NCBI RefSeq assembly: GCF_030272615.1
Contig: NC_081405.1
Coordinates: 316,687,541 to 316,751,540 of the forward strand
Direction: 5' to 3'
DNA: 64,000 nucleotides
From: Cryptomeria japonica
Taxonomy: Eukaryota; Streptophyta; Pinopsida; Cupressales; Cupressaceae
Part shown: positions 22,207-34,400 of the stretch, in pieces
How the letters are laid out: the number at the start of each line of letters is the position of its first letter
Numbering within the stretch: position 1 is the stretch's first letter
Position numbers and translations under genes: made by a program
The notes under the pieces: model-generated
The model's input: only the letters and a program-made list of their open reading frames with translations
The model's database searches: none
Told to the model about the DNA's origin: nothing

Positions 22207-23934
22207 CTGAAATAGAGAGATAAATATTGTGTTAGAGCTTCGGGTTATTCCTTTCACTCCTACATACATAAAGCTACTTCTACTGTGTATACACTACTAT
22301 ATTAGATTCAGAACATATCAGATCAATGCAGAAAAGATGTCATGATATATCAATAAGATCCATGTTTTTATCTAACTCGTTTGTTTCATGTGTAGATACA
22401 GGTTTTCATTTCATAAATTTCACGTATGTTGGTTAAAATAGGCTCCCTAAGGGGTTGAGCTCAACATACATATCATTACTCACATAGTGACACTAATCAA
22501 CTACCAAACAAGAACAAAACCATACCCAAAGTCCCATGTATTATCACTGAATGACAATGAAAATTTTCATTCAATGACAACACATATAAGAGTGGATAGG
22601 ACCGCATCCCATAGTGCATAGATGACTAGAGCCATAATATGAATAAATACAGTATGGAAGGTTTCAAAAAGATAGTGGGCAGCCTCATGAATAGTTCAAA
22701 GAAAAGAATATTTGATCGTAAAATCAAGAGCATCTTATAGATGGAAGGAAAAGATGTAGATAGCTAAATCCATGTTCATACCTTAAATTGCATTTATAGT
22801 TTAAAAGGGGATGACTAAGGACATCTACATTCAAAGAATGGTGAACATTGACAGAGACCAAAAAAAATTAGTGACTTCCTGTGTAATAAGTTTTTTTTAA
22901 GGTATTGACAAAAGTACCAAAGGACAACAAAGAAAAATAATAGTACAACCAATAGAAACATGAGCCATCAAAAAATGATGATAGCAGTTACATAGTGTTG
23001 GGATACAAAAGGCCCTCATAGAACCCATACCATAATAGTCCAACACAAATCTTATGAATCTAAGCATAATATTGAAGGAGAGTAAATAAAATTACAACAT
23101 TGGCAAAAATGATGGTTCATAATCACCATGAAACCATTATTATCACTGTACAAAGAATGGTCAAATTATCACTACAATGCCACATAGAGCAAACCCAAAA
23201 CATAATAGAAAAGAGGAAGAAATATAAGAAGATATGAAAGTCACTAATAAGCAGTCTATCAAGAGTTTTATAACATTAAACATAGTCTCAAGGAACTAGG
23301 AAAATAATAAACAGAGAAAGATGGTCTCAGAAAGACACTAAAAGAAGCATCAAATGCAAACATGGGCTGAAAATAATGACTGAGAATAGTAGATTTCCAA
23401 AGCAACAGACCATTCAAAATAGTTGATCATTTAGGGTAGCAGTTAGAGCATAGATATTGGTACCATAGTCCATGCAAAGTACAAGACAGAGAATAAGATG
23501 ACTATCAAAGATGCTAAACAATCCTTGAAAGTTATCATGTTGGAGTAGTCAAAAGTACAGTCACATGCTATTATGCATAGTGAGAGTACAAAGAAGCATA
23601 AATCATCACTCAAGGAAGAAGATTACAGTCCATAAATGACATATCTAAGCTAAAATGGTTGCCACTATGATAGTGCAGCATAGGAAAGAGATTTAAAGTT
23701 TGGAGCCAAACCAAATGCAGTCAATTGAAAGTAGAGATTACTAGTATTTACCGCAGCATTATTAACATATAGTAATGAACACAGTGCAGTCCCAAGAAAG
23801 TAAATACAGTGTTGGGAAAGTATATGTTGGTCTTCTCTTGACCAACATATTTTAAGTAGAGGGCACCCAAGAGTGTAAGTAATCCTAGATAGGGGTAGAA
23901 AAGAAATAGTGAGCGTCATATGATAGAGCACAAT
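22207..23934. other. AT-rich DNA left of solo LTR S1, no gene recognised
   Basis: Sequence of uniform style with no retroelement motif. The 88-codon frame at 23665-23931 (minus) has no recognisable domain. Without the nested insertions this stretch continues directly at 50522. Confidence 0.5.
23930..23934. repeat. Target-site duplication acaat of solo LTR S1, left copy
   Basis: acaat occurs here before TGTAATGCC and again at 50517-50521 after the other end of the LTR, 26.6 kb away. This pairs the two halves of S1. Confidence 0.88.
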
Positions 23935-25696
23935 TGTAATGCCCCACCAGGAGCCCTAAAGGAAAACCACACAACTAGGCAACTAAAGGGTGAAATACAT
24001 ATATATATATATTGTTTAAAGATTAAGTGCACTAATTATAACCATTGCACGTCTAATAACACAACGGAAGACTAACACATGATTTCCTAAGGGTTACCAA
24101 TGAAGATTAATCATAGATTATATTAACACCATGGTTAATCCAATTGTCCATTTAATTAGATAAAGTAAATGCTTAAGTTCAAAACTACACATACATCTAA
24201 AATCCATAATGAAGAAATTAAAGTATTCTGATGTATCTAATTTTCATAAAATATTTATACATAAGATCAAAGCAACTGAATTAACATACATTCCATTGAC
24301 ATACGATTACAATATCCATAATTACATGGCTTCCAAAAATGCAACAGATACAAAGTTACAATATCAAGGTTACATAAAAGTTGATACAATGACCACAAGG
24401 TCTCAACTGAGCAATGATCATAGACATGAGCTGGTACATGAACCACGAACCAAGAAACACCAGTGAAGCCTTTCCTCGCCTGAAGATACAATCCAGAACA
24501 TCTGATGGGAGGTGGCACTACCATTGGACCATGTGATCCCGAAATGGAACCACCCCACCGTGCTAGGAGATAGTAGAAAACCCTCAAGAAAGCAAAGTAA
24601 GACAAGTACAAAAGAACTACAAGACTCTAAAAACATCCATGTGACTCAACTCACAAAATACTAGTGACTCTAAGGAGAGAGTGTCATTGCATAGCTTGAT
24701 GGTTACCATGGTAGGCCTCCTAGGTCTCGACTCTCTATCCTGGTAACCTCTCCCAGCTTTTGTCTCCAACTAAGTCTCATGTGCACGCTACCAATATTTT
24801 CGTGAAGACAAGGTGGTAAGTTTGCAATTCTAGGCCTTTTCATAACATTATGAGCCCTATACAAGCACTACACCTATGCAGGAGGTATATTATCTTAATT
24901 AATATTTATTCTACCCACCCCCTAATCAATTATTAGGTTATCACTTCTTAGCTAACTTTTGACAGGTTATCCTGTCATCCACTTCGGGCATGACCCCTAC
25001 TCGAAAGCCACTCTCTCATAGGAAACTAACAAGAAAGGTCTCTCTACAAGAACTCTATGGCAAAACAAACAACCATAACTAATCCTGACAAACCACAAGT
25101 GAATTATACACAATCACTTAGCCAAGATTGACCATTTGGACAAAACACAAAATGGCTCGCATCAATAAGGTTATACAACACCTGACCACAGAGATATAAT
25201 AACATAAGACACAATGACAACTCAACCAAAATTGCAACGGAATTAAGCTTGGCTACAAACAACATTTACACAAGACCCTAATATAGGCAATCTTTCTTTA
25301 CAACAGCCAAAAGCATAAATAACTTACAAATAAGGAATTTCTAGAAGCTAAAAAAACACAACTATTTTAATACAAATCAATAAATGTTGTTATTTGTCCA
25401 ATAAGATTTAAACCAATCACAAAAACATTAATCTCCTAATGTTTTCAAGCATAAATATAAAATCTCTAAATTTACAAGCTTTTCTGAAAACACCCAAACT
25501 ATAATTAATTACATTCATAAAATACAATTATAACTATAAATTAAATTATATTCATATAATATAATTATATGAATACCAATAAATAATTCACTTATAATTA
25601 TATTACATAATATATATTTACCAACTCAGAATTTAAAATCCACAATATTAAAAAAATAATACCAATTATCATAATGTCCAAAAAAAAAATTAACTT

Positions 25697-25714
25697 ACAA
25701 ACACACACACACAC

Positions 25715-25751
<37 letters not shown>
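25697..25751. repeat. (AC)n(TA)n microsatellite
   Basis: A run of acacacac followed by a longer run of tatata within the S1 LTR. Confidence 0.95.
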
Positions 25752-25752
<1 letters not shown>

Positions 25753-25871
25753 CATATATTTAAAAATTCAATCTAAAAACAATTTTTAATACCCTGCACG
25801 AATATCGAAAACACTATGTTTTCAGACTGTACTGCAAGGACTTAGGAAGGCAAATTTTAATAACCCTATGC

Positions 25872-26015
25872 CACCGTGCTACTCACGGTAGCAGGTACTA
25901 CCATGGTAGTACTACTACATTGCAGTAGCAGGTACTACTACCAGTAGCACTTGCTATCATCGGTAGCACTACTACCCTGCAGTAGTAGGTACTACCGCCA
26001 GTAGTCGTGCTACCG
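25872..26015. repeat. GTA/TAC-rich quasi-palindromic repeat
   Basis: About 145 bases built from gtagcaggtactac, agtagtactactac, gtagcac and ctaccg. Two units starting gcagtag (25922 and 25979) are 57 bases apart. Complementary runs of 'gtag' and 'ctac' alternate, so either strand could fold into stable hairpins. It lies at the edge where the LINE inserted. Confidence 0.75.
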
Positions 26016-26042
26016 AAGTTTCATGTATTTTTATTTTTTTTT

Positions 26043-26051
26043 AAAGACTAA
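26043..26051. repeat. Target-site duplication aaagactaa of the LINE, left copy
   Basis: aaagactaa lies directly before the T-run that is the LINE 3' tail, and recurs at 48742-48750 beyond the LINE 5' end. The nine-base length fits target-primed insertion. Confidence 0.8.
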
Positions 26052-27531
26052 TATTTTTTTTTGATCGGTAAGAGGCCCAAGCCAAGAATTTTATTAATTA
26101 TTTTTGAAATTTTACATTACCCCACTCATTCGGGCGCCAATAGGAAAGAGTGGAGGCAAGAAAACCTCTAGCCTTGCCCGGGACCATAGTCCAAATAATC
26201 TTTACATCTATATACAATAGTCACAGATTCTAAATAATATAGCAGGGGCCTGGGCTAGGGTGAGTAGGTGGGAGGAATTTTTCTCTCCCATACAAGCCCT
26301 TGATTACAATTTTCAGTTATCCCTAGACACCTTGATCTTTGGCTTTGATTTTGAGCTTTGATTGCTTATAAATCCTGTTATTTGTCAATAGATAGCCCTG
26401 CTTCCCCTGCATGGTTAGTATTTCAATAACTTGTAAAAATTGTTAGTAACACTCAGATGAAATTTTATCTATCAAGCTAGGAAATACCTTCAGCCAAACA
26501 TCCTATAAGACTTGTCATTATAGAACTTATACAGAGAAATGTAAACAAAACACTATCAACAACGTGGTTAAAACTCCCTCTGAGCAGTTTCAAAGTACTT
26601 AGCTTCATTTTTCTAGTTTATAAAGTAGATATATCATTCGTAAGCCGAACTTGTAGATAATGTTCCTCCCCTTATCAGAATTTGACCATCCATGGTTATA
26701 AATTGCCTATTTACCACCTCTTGTTAATGCACTCGGATGCTATCCCTTAATGGTGGATGATATCCAAACTACAATAACAAGAGTGGATAAATGAGATTCT
26801 ATCATGCCTGAGGTCAGCATACCCTTTCATCCTTGAAGATTATTTTCAGAGAGGGTAATAGGGAATATGAGTTTTTAAGGATGAATTTAACCTATATCCT
26901 TTCAAAAATATTTGCATGTATGCCACATATAACACACCATCTGAGATCTGTATGATGGCCTTTCATTTTTAGAAAATTCATCAGCAAATATCAAATGAGT
27001 ATATAACAGGGAGCCTGAGCGCTACAGCTGGTTTTCTTAGTCCAAATAAGCTAAACATATGAAAAAATTGAAGCTAGTATTTCCCGTCCTAATAAGATAT
27101 CCACCAATGTGAATAAATACCATTGTATGAGTGCAACTAGATGCTTATAAACATGTATAGAGTATATATTCATATTAATGAATTTCCAAACAAAGTGCAA
27201 ATATATTGCTCGTATTTCCCCATCTGTGGGCTTAAACAAAACATTCCATAGTAACTAAAAACAATAGTTTCATACTATTCTTATGATGTTTATCTAAGTA
27301 GGCCTTGAAATTAATAGTTAGAGCATACTATTTTAATATCATTTGAGCCTGTTATGTCTATCTTTTTAGGGTTTAGCAAGATTATTATCTCCTCCAGAGT
27401 CTATGGTTGATCCAAAATTAACATTGTTTTACTAGAAATAGTAATAAGCTAAATATCTAGTATAAGCCAAATGTATGGTGATAAGGACCGATCAAAATTG
27501 TCATATTATCTCACCAAGATCCTATGCCCCA
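26052..27531 (-). other. LINE 3' terminal region and poly(A) tail
   Basis: Begins with the T-run (poly(A) on the LINE strand) and the conserved 'gatcggtaagaggcccaagcc' block. After that I see no protein-like frame; a 62-codon frame at 27051-27239 has no features. Confidence 0.7.
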
Positions 27532-28176
27532 TCAATCCAAACCAAAAGACAGGGTCACAGCATCCTCATCCTCCAAGACCAAGCCCTCTTCCTTGAGGAA
27601 GTCCTCAAACCAGGTAGGCCTTGGTAGGTTTTTCACATGAAATAAGTGCAGCATAAAGTTGACATTCCTATTAATTTCATTGCTCCTTTTCTTGGTGAAG
27701 GCCGCAACATCCATAGTGATAATGGGAAATCTAGGAACCGACCTGTTGTTTCAAATGAGGACATCATAGTCTCTGGGTCTTGGGATTGTCCAGTCATTGT
27801 CAATGTTGACTAGAACCCTCTCTAGATCACATAAGATTGAGGCAATGAAGACCTCCTTGCAGAGAGCTCCTGTGTCATCCCTTCTCTTGGTGGAAGTGAC
27901 CGTCACGGCTAGAAACATGGTGGCCACATCCGAATTGGCTCTGGTTCTGTATGAATTTGTAAGATAGTCCAAACCGAGGATAGTCTTTATAGCATCTATA
28001 ACTAGGGTATGAGGAAGGCGGATGATGCGCTTGAGACAATCCCTAGAAATGGCTCCATCAAAGGCCATCTGCCTCTTTGAACTACTTAGTTTGATCGGGC
28101 TATCCATCACAGGTTCTGCTTCAGTCCAGAAGGTTTTGATAAGTTGGGTTAAAGAGCTTATGAAACAAAAAGGCAT
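27532..28176 (-). pseudogene. Unidentified ORF in the LINE 3' region (possible LINE ORF3)
   Basis: Two stretches in one frame, 28176-27751 (141 codons, from ATG) and 27714-27532 (60 codons), are separated by one stop, giving about 215 codons. The composition is balanced and soluble, unlike chance AT-rich frames: KRQMAFDGAISRDCLKRII, TMFLAVTVTSTKRRDDTG, EVFIASILCDLERVLVNID, PRPTWFEDFLKEEGLVLED. No zinc finger, signal peptide or membrane segment is seen, and I do not recognise the family. It lies on the LINE coding strand, downstream of the ORF2 RNase H once LARD2 is removed. It could be a third LINE gene, a captured host exon set, or an older gene fragment. Confidence 0.5.
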
Positions 28177-28492
28177 GGTTCAATAGTCATGTAGGGTAAT
28201 TATGTTAAAGCTTGATCTTTCACATCCTTTCTAAATACATGTGTACCATGTATCCACCTTGGATGATTCTAATTGGCTTAGTATAAATGCCATATCTTTA
28301 AATGATGTGCCGCCTATGGGAAAATCGTTTTGAGCTGCTAAATTTGATTTTGGCATATGATCTAACAGGTTTCCGATTTAGATAGCCGGCAAGTACTCCT
28401 TTCAACGAAGCACTGACCAGCCATCATGGCCAATATTTCATGGAGATCATATTTGTAATTATGATCGGGTGCTTTTAATTAGGGGTTTGATT
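28177..28492. other. LINE 3' region next to LARD2, nothing recognised
   Basis: AT-rich stretch between the unidentified ORF and the LARD2 TSD. It continues at 41129 on the other side of LARD2. Confidence 0.5.
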
Positions 28493-28497
28493 ATTTT
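28493..28497. repeat. Target-site duplication atttt of LARD2, left copy
   Basis: atttt directly precedes TGTAATGCC here and directly follows the last base of the other LTR at 41124-41128. Confidence 0.88.
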
Positions 28498-31400
28498 TGT
28501 AATGCCTCGCCAGGAAACCCCGAAGGGATTAAGCCATAACACAAGAATAGAGTGCAAAATTTTTTTTTAAAAAAGTTACAACACATAAGATGCAACAAGA
28601 TATCAAAGATTCAGATTACATAGCGGAAGACATCAACTAACACCTAAAGAGTTTCCCAACGAGATTACTTAAATTTCACAATTCACTTAACTCACACAAT
28701 AAATCCAATAAGCTAATTATCTTAATAACGAGATAATTAATAATCAGGATAATTCCATTCAAAAGAGGGAAATATAAATCACAACAAGGATTCATCCATT
28801 AAGATCCATTTATAATCCTCATTCAAGCTTTTCATTTAAAATTACAAACCATACATCTAACATTCTAATACACTAGGATTTCATCATAACATAAGAGATC
28901 TTTCCAAGCATATATAAATTCCTTAACAACAACTGAGTATAATTCATTACTCTAAGTTACATTCTTTCATATTCCAACTTATTGCATTTCAAAAGACGAT
29001 TACTTACATGCATCTATGATAAATCTCATCTAAACCACTTATGCATTCGATCTACATGACATACAAGAAAGAACTGCATATAATACAAGAAAGAACTGCA
29101 TATAAGCATTTAAAGCTAATTCCAATTATCCACTTAACCATTCTAACATAAGTTAATCATACATGATAAAGCTGAATAAAGGAAACATAAGAGAATACAC
29201 CACATAACACCATAATGATCTCGGAGTTCACCCCTAAGGGGCTACATCTCCGGGTCTGCTCAACTGCAAGACCCCTCTGATAATTAATAAAGTTAAGAAT
29301 ACAAGAGGTTACACTATTACAATCCGGCCATCAAGGTGAAATATAAACAATATACAAGCGACCGCATCGGTCCATAATTACATGAATGATTCCTGAAAAG
29401 AACAGGATCCAGCTGAACATAATCAAGCTAAAAAAACAAAGGTCTAGAAGAGAATCCATAAAACTGAGCCATCACCACCCAAGGTCTAACATGAAACCAA
29501 CACTCACAAGGGCAGAGACAAAAGGACGACTCACAAAGGTACTCCTAATAGGACAAAACGACAACACACTAGCGAGTGTAGGGACAAGTGTCATCACACA
29601 ACCTGGTATGGTTACTATGGCAAGTCTTCATAGCTCCCGGCCCCATACATTGGGTTACCTTGGCAGCCTAATCCGAGCTTCCGGCCCTTCCAAGCCTCAT
29701 GTGGACCCACACATCCTCTCGTGAAGACAAGGAAGATGGTTTGCCATTTCAGGCCTTCCCACAGCATGTCGAATCTATGATAGCACTCGTCCCATGTGTG
29801 AGGTACATTTATCTTACTTAGAGATTACATTCTAATCTACTTAAAGGTTATCACTTATTAGACTCACCTTCGATGGGTTACCCAGCAGCCACTTTGGGCG
29901 CGGCCCCAATCGAAAGCCACTTTCCCATACAACAATAGACTAAACTCAGACGAACTCAAAACCAAAGGAATAGGCATGGTCTGACGAACGGAGTTCAAGA
30001 AGAGAGACACAATCATCAGGTCAAACATGACTCAACGATGGTCACTTTCAGACGGTACTCTAACTAGAGGCCCGACCAACAACGGTCAACCACAATCATT
30101 ATTCGACTCACACAAAGAGGATATGATCAAAACGACACTACCACAATACAACAGTCAACTCGGAAATCGAGGACTGAAACAGGTTCCCCAAGTCAATCCA
30201 TACGACAGGGTCCTACTAAACAAAGCAAAACATGCCATTTCATAATTAAAGGCGAATACAGAAATTAAACTCGCAAAGGCAATAATCAGAAAAGACAATA
30301 TTTCCTCAAATTGATTTAATCATTAAAAGTCGATCAAGTTTTCTACAAGATCTAAATCCGATTACAGTTATCTACCTCATCAGGGGATAAGTTGTTCTTG
30401 GTTTTCTAACTCTTTAAGGTTCAAAGCATCGAACAGACATATAAAGTCATAATGAGTTTTTAAAACAATTCATATTAATAAAATTCAGACAACCGTTAAT
30501 CAACTAAAATAAGATATTTAATCTCGAACAAAACATCATAGACATACTGGTTCAAAATCAGTCTCTACAGATTCATAATTTTCAATTCCAGATGTACCAT
30601 ACGGATCATGGAAATATAAATATAAAAAGGAAGTCCAAATGAAGATAATCCTTATCAAAAGCATATCGTTAAATTTCTAATGCCCAACGATAAATATTTC
30701 ACTACTTTTCAATTACTCAAATGATATGTTCTAAGATAATATTAACAACATCAATTAGAATTTACATCGTATTTCAACGATCTTCCAATAGCATAATGTT
30801 CTATTTTGTTTTAGACAATTCTATCTCAATTAGCCAAATGCTCTAATCAGCTAGAAGGTGAGATCTAGATTCATTAATCCAAGATCAATCAGAATAAAAT
30901 CAATAATATCTAATTGCGAAATTACATTGTAGAACTTAATTAGAAGGGGGCAAAGTCACGAAATGAAGTTGAATGACAATTAGCCTATAAACTCCATTAT
31001 AAAATTAATCAATATCAACTAGCATTTGCCACTATTATGCCACCTTAATCGAAATTAAGAACTAGTTAAACTTAATCATTAAAATAATATTTACAAATAT
31101 TATATGCATTTTTTTTTGAATGGTAAAAAAAAATACATAAAAAAAAAACCATGATAAAAAACTATGTTTTCTTTTTAACAAGAAACACATTTAAAAACTA
31201 ATTAAAAAAAAACATTTTAACAAGGGCTAGGGCGGGCCGTGCCCTAACCCTAGCCGCAGGCACGGGGGATACTCATGGGCGGCGCTCACGGTGGTTTCCA
31301 AGCAAAGGTAAGGGCGAGAGGGGAAGGAAGGGGAGCGTGCGGGGGAGGGGAGGAGGGGAAACAGGGGGAACGAGCGGGGGAGAGGGGAGGAGGAGCGGGT

Positions 31401-32877
31401 GGAGCTCCGCTCCCCACCCTCCAACCCCAAACACAGTCCGAAGCAATACAAAATAAAAATGCCCAGCTCGGATTCGAACAAAAATGCACAGTTCGAAATA
31501 ATATAATATATATTTTTTTTAAATACACACAGTCCGAAAATTGACACAACGCCCAGCACCAAAAATTTGATAAAGAAAATTTCGATTTAATCAAAGTTCG
31601 GTTTAAACGAACTGGGTTTGGTATCATATTTTCTTGCTGGTTTTTCATCTTATACAACCACCCAAGGGTTTCAAACGCCCAAAAAGGATAGAGGAATAAC
31701 ACACCTCAAAAACACTTCCAGCCAAGCTGGTTAATCTACTAAATCAGTCAAAAGCATGGCATTCAATGGAGAATCCAAAGCCAAGATAGCATGAAACATT
31801 AAAACCCCCATTTCCATTTTAAACAATAACTAAAATTGAGAGTTGGATCCTACCTGATCTCGCGTTCCTGGCAAGATCGGCTGAAGAGTCCCAATCTCCA
31901 GCTGCCCAAAACCCTCCTTCTCCATCCAAAATCCTCCAATTTCATCTCCAACATATTTTCCAACCAAAAATTCTCCAAAATGACCATTCTCCAAAATTTC
32001 CCCAAATTTTGGGTTATATGGAAGAGTTGACCAAAAATTCTATTTTTGGAATTTAAAATTTTTATTAACAAATAATTCTCAAATTAATTCTTTTCTAATT
32101 ACAACAACAAATTGACTTGCTTTTCAATTCAAAATTGATTTCTCAATCAACTGAAATTTAATCTTTCAAATTTAATAATCCAACAGAATACAATTACGTC
32201 TATTGCGATTAAATACCAAACTTTCTTTTTTCAACAGCATATATAAAATGCATTTACTAATCCAAATCAGTCATTTAATCGAACTCACTCCCAATTTAAA
32301 ACGAGCAATCCAATATCAACGAAAATCGCATAACGAATTACCCGATTAATTTAATCCATTAATCTTCAATGCACAAACACATATATAATCAAAATGATTA
32401 CTAAGGACTAATTAATCAATTTAACCATGCACACCAAGCACGCAAACCGAGAAGGTCAACCAAACAGACGACTTGCAAACCCAAACAAAAAGGGATTACT
32501 GATGACGACTGGCGATGCTCACTGGAGCACGACTAAGGGCAACTAGGGTCTTACGACCACCTAATCCAACTCTAAGGATTAAAAAGGTACACTCAAACCT
32601 GCAATCCAGGTGAAGACGAACCTCGCACTCATGCGGCATTGTACCTGAAATTTCCTGCAACCAAGAGTCATACATGCATACATATATAAACTTTAATGAA
32701 AGCGTTAGCCCGATGTTAATACCATGAAATAGGAGCACTGAATAACTTGCATACAACTAGTGTGAAACCACATCAATAGCTATGCGTAAAATCAATCATC
32801 TGACTATAACATAATATTACGATAAACTAATCAAGATTAAACCAAGGTTAGAGATTGATTAGGGTAGGGGTACTACA
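28498..32877 (-). repeat. LARD2 3' LTR
   Basis: Plus-strand order: conserved end tgtaatgcctcgccagg, AT-rich body, a GC-rich block at 31223-31440, and the other LTR end gtaggggtactaca. Compared with 36692-41123 it has a duplicated 'caagaaagaactgcatata' near 29070-29105 and lacks about 60 bases of GC-rich sequence near 31275. Long minus-strand frames across the GC block (31227-31702) overlap frames on both strands and are not called. Confidence 0.93.
31340..31396 (+). other. G-run cluster (G-quadruplex candidate) in LARD2 3' LTR
   Basis: At least six runs of four or five G within about 57 bases (gggggaggggaggagggg, then caggggg, gcggggg, gagggg) on the plus strand, that is the strand opposite to the element transcript. 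The same cluster is at 39586-39640. It sits in the only GC-rich block of an AT-rich LTR. Confidence 0.7.
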
Positions 32878-32889
32878 TTCTCCCCCCCT
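32878..32889 (-). other. LARD2 polypurine tract
   Basis: ttctccccccct on the plus strand is AGGGGGGAGAA on the element strand, directly beside the 3' LTR; it is the counterpart of 6841-6852 in LARD1. Confidence 0.85.
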
Positions 32890-34129
32890 AGGTTCCGACT
32901 TACTCCTGGAAGTCCTAAGGCTAGATGGAGAACATGTCGTATGCATCAGCCCTGAAACTCATTCAACAAAGATCAAATTGTACATAGAAATCTTTCCATA
33001 AATAAATGAAATGTTTATTACAAAATCTTTTACAAACGCCATTATCCATTGGCACGATACATCTAAAACCATACATTCCTTAAAATATTCTAGGAATTGT
33101 CCACAATCATAGCAAAGAAACAAGAGTTTTCTTCCTTTCATTACACTAAATTAAAGCATTACAAAGAGGTAAACAACAATTACCATAATCATCGACCAAA
33201 AATGACAAGAAAACATGCCATAGTGATCAATTTCCTTTTTCAGTCCATCTTTATCATAAAATTTTATTGAATAGAACTAGCTTAAGATATCAATTTCTAC
33301 AACAAAATTAACTTTCACGAAATAAGAGCAACATAAATAACTCAATTGATTACACTTGCCAGGCATAAGAACACCTTTCCAAAGACTATGTCCCATAACA
33401 TAGCGACAAGCTGACACAATTTACTCCATGATACACATAATAATCATCCACATAACTGGAATGCATAACAGAAAAGGCCACATGTGAGCATGTCTAATGC
33501 TCGGTCAAGGATAACATGCACGATCAGCATCTCTATGCCTGATCTCAGAACAACAAAATGATCATAAGAATCCAATATCTCACTCAAAGGCTCGATGGTG
33601 CTAGGCACACCATAGCCGTGCTACCTTCCATATAAGACCTTTGTGAATATCCCTTGTTGAGCAAGGTGGTTAGCCTCCAAGAGATAGTCACCACACATAG
33701 GTAGGTAGTGGATACTAGTTGCATCACAGCCTCACATACCTCCATCCTCAAGGTTCCTTGCGTCTACTTCCTCGTATACACTCATCCAAGCCTATCTCCT
33801 ACGTTCTTGGAGAGGAATTCACATTGCAACACAAGACCAGCATACGAAAACATCAAGGATAAACTGGTTTAGCCACCAAAGTACAGATGAATAAAGATAA
33901 TAAATCCTCAATTCCAATAGTAAGGCAAGAAAATAATCCGGAATTTCAACACCAAATCAAAGAGCAAAAGATCACAAGATCGTGGCCAAACCTTCAAAAT
34001 CAAAGTAAAATAAACTGCTAATCCCCAAAGAAATATAAAGAATAGCACAACTGCACATAACATCACTGCGTGACTAATAGCTAGCCACCAACGAGGAAGG
34101 AAGGAACAATCGTCTAGCTATCCTAGTAG

Positions 34130-34400
34130 CTCATCATGTGGTGTGGCCAAGTCACACATCCACATGGCATGGCAGTGTGCACCTCGACATCACCCCGCAT
34201 CACGTCGTCACGTGGCATGGCTCTACCCAATACCTAGCGGTAGGCCGCATGGAAATGTCTACTACATCCCGCATCGTGTCTCAGCACGGCATGGCAATAC
34301 TCCAAGCGGACAAAGCACGCAATGGACGTATCCCGCATGGCAGTGCACCCCGTGGATAAGGCACGCGCTGGTCACACTCCACATAGCAATGTTCCTCTCA
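34130..34400 (-). other. GC-rich irregular repeat island in LARD2 core
   Basis: GC-rich block with repeated short units: gcatggcagtg, cccgcatcacgtcgtc, ccgcatggaaatg, cccgcatcgtg, cggcatggcaatac, cccgcatggcagtg. It is the counterpart of 5437-5620 in LARD1, but the repeats are more numerous. Plus-strand frames here (34138-34507) overlap in three frames and are shadows. Confidence 0.65.

Larger units (their letters stand above)
23935..26051 (-). repeat. S1 solo LTR, first part
   Basis: Matches the LARD2 LTR in order, for example 24700-25020 (ggttatcacttcttag, cgaaagccactctctcatag) against 29620-29930. The 3' end of the LTR is at the left because the element is on the minus strand. Contains a (CA)n(TA)n microsatellite and a GTA/TAC-rich repeat. 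The overlapping ORFs near 24209-24636 lie on both strands and are not genes. Confidence 0.83.
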
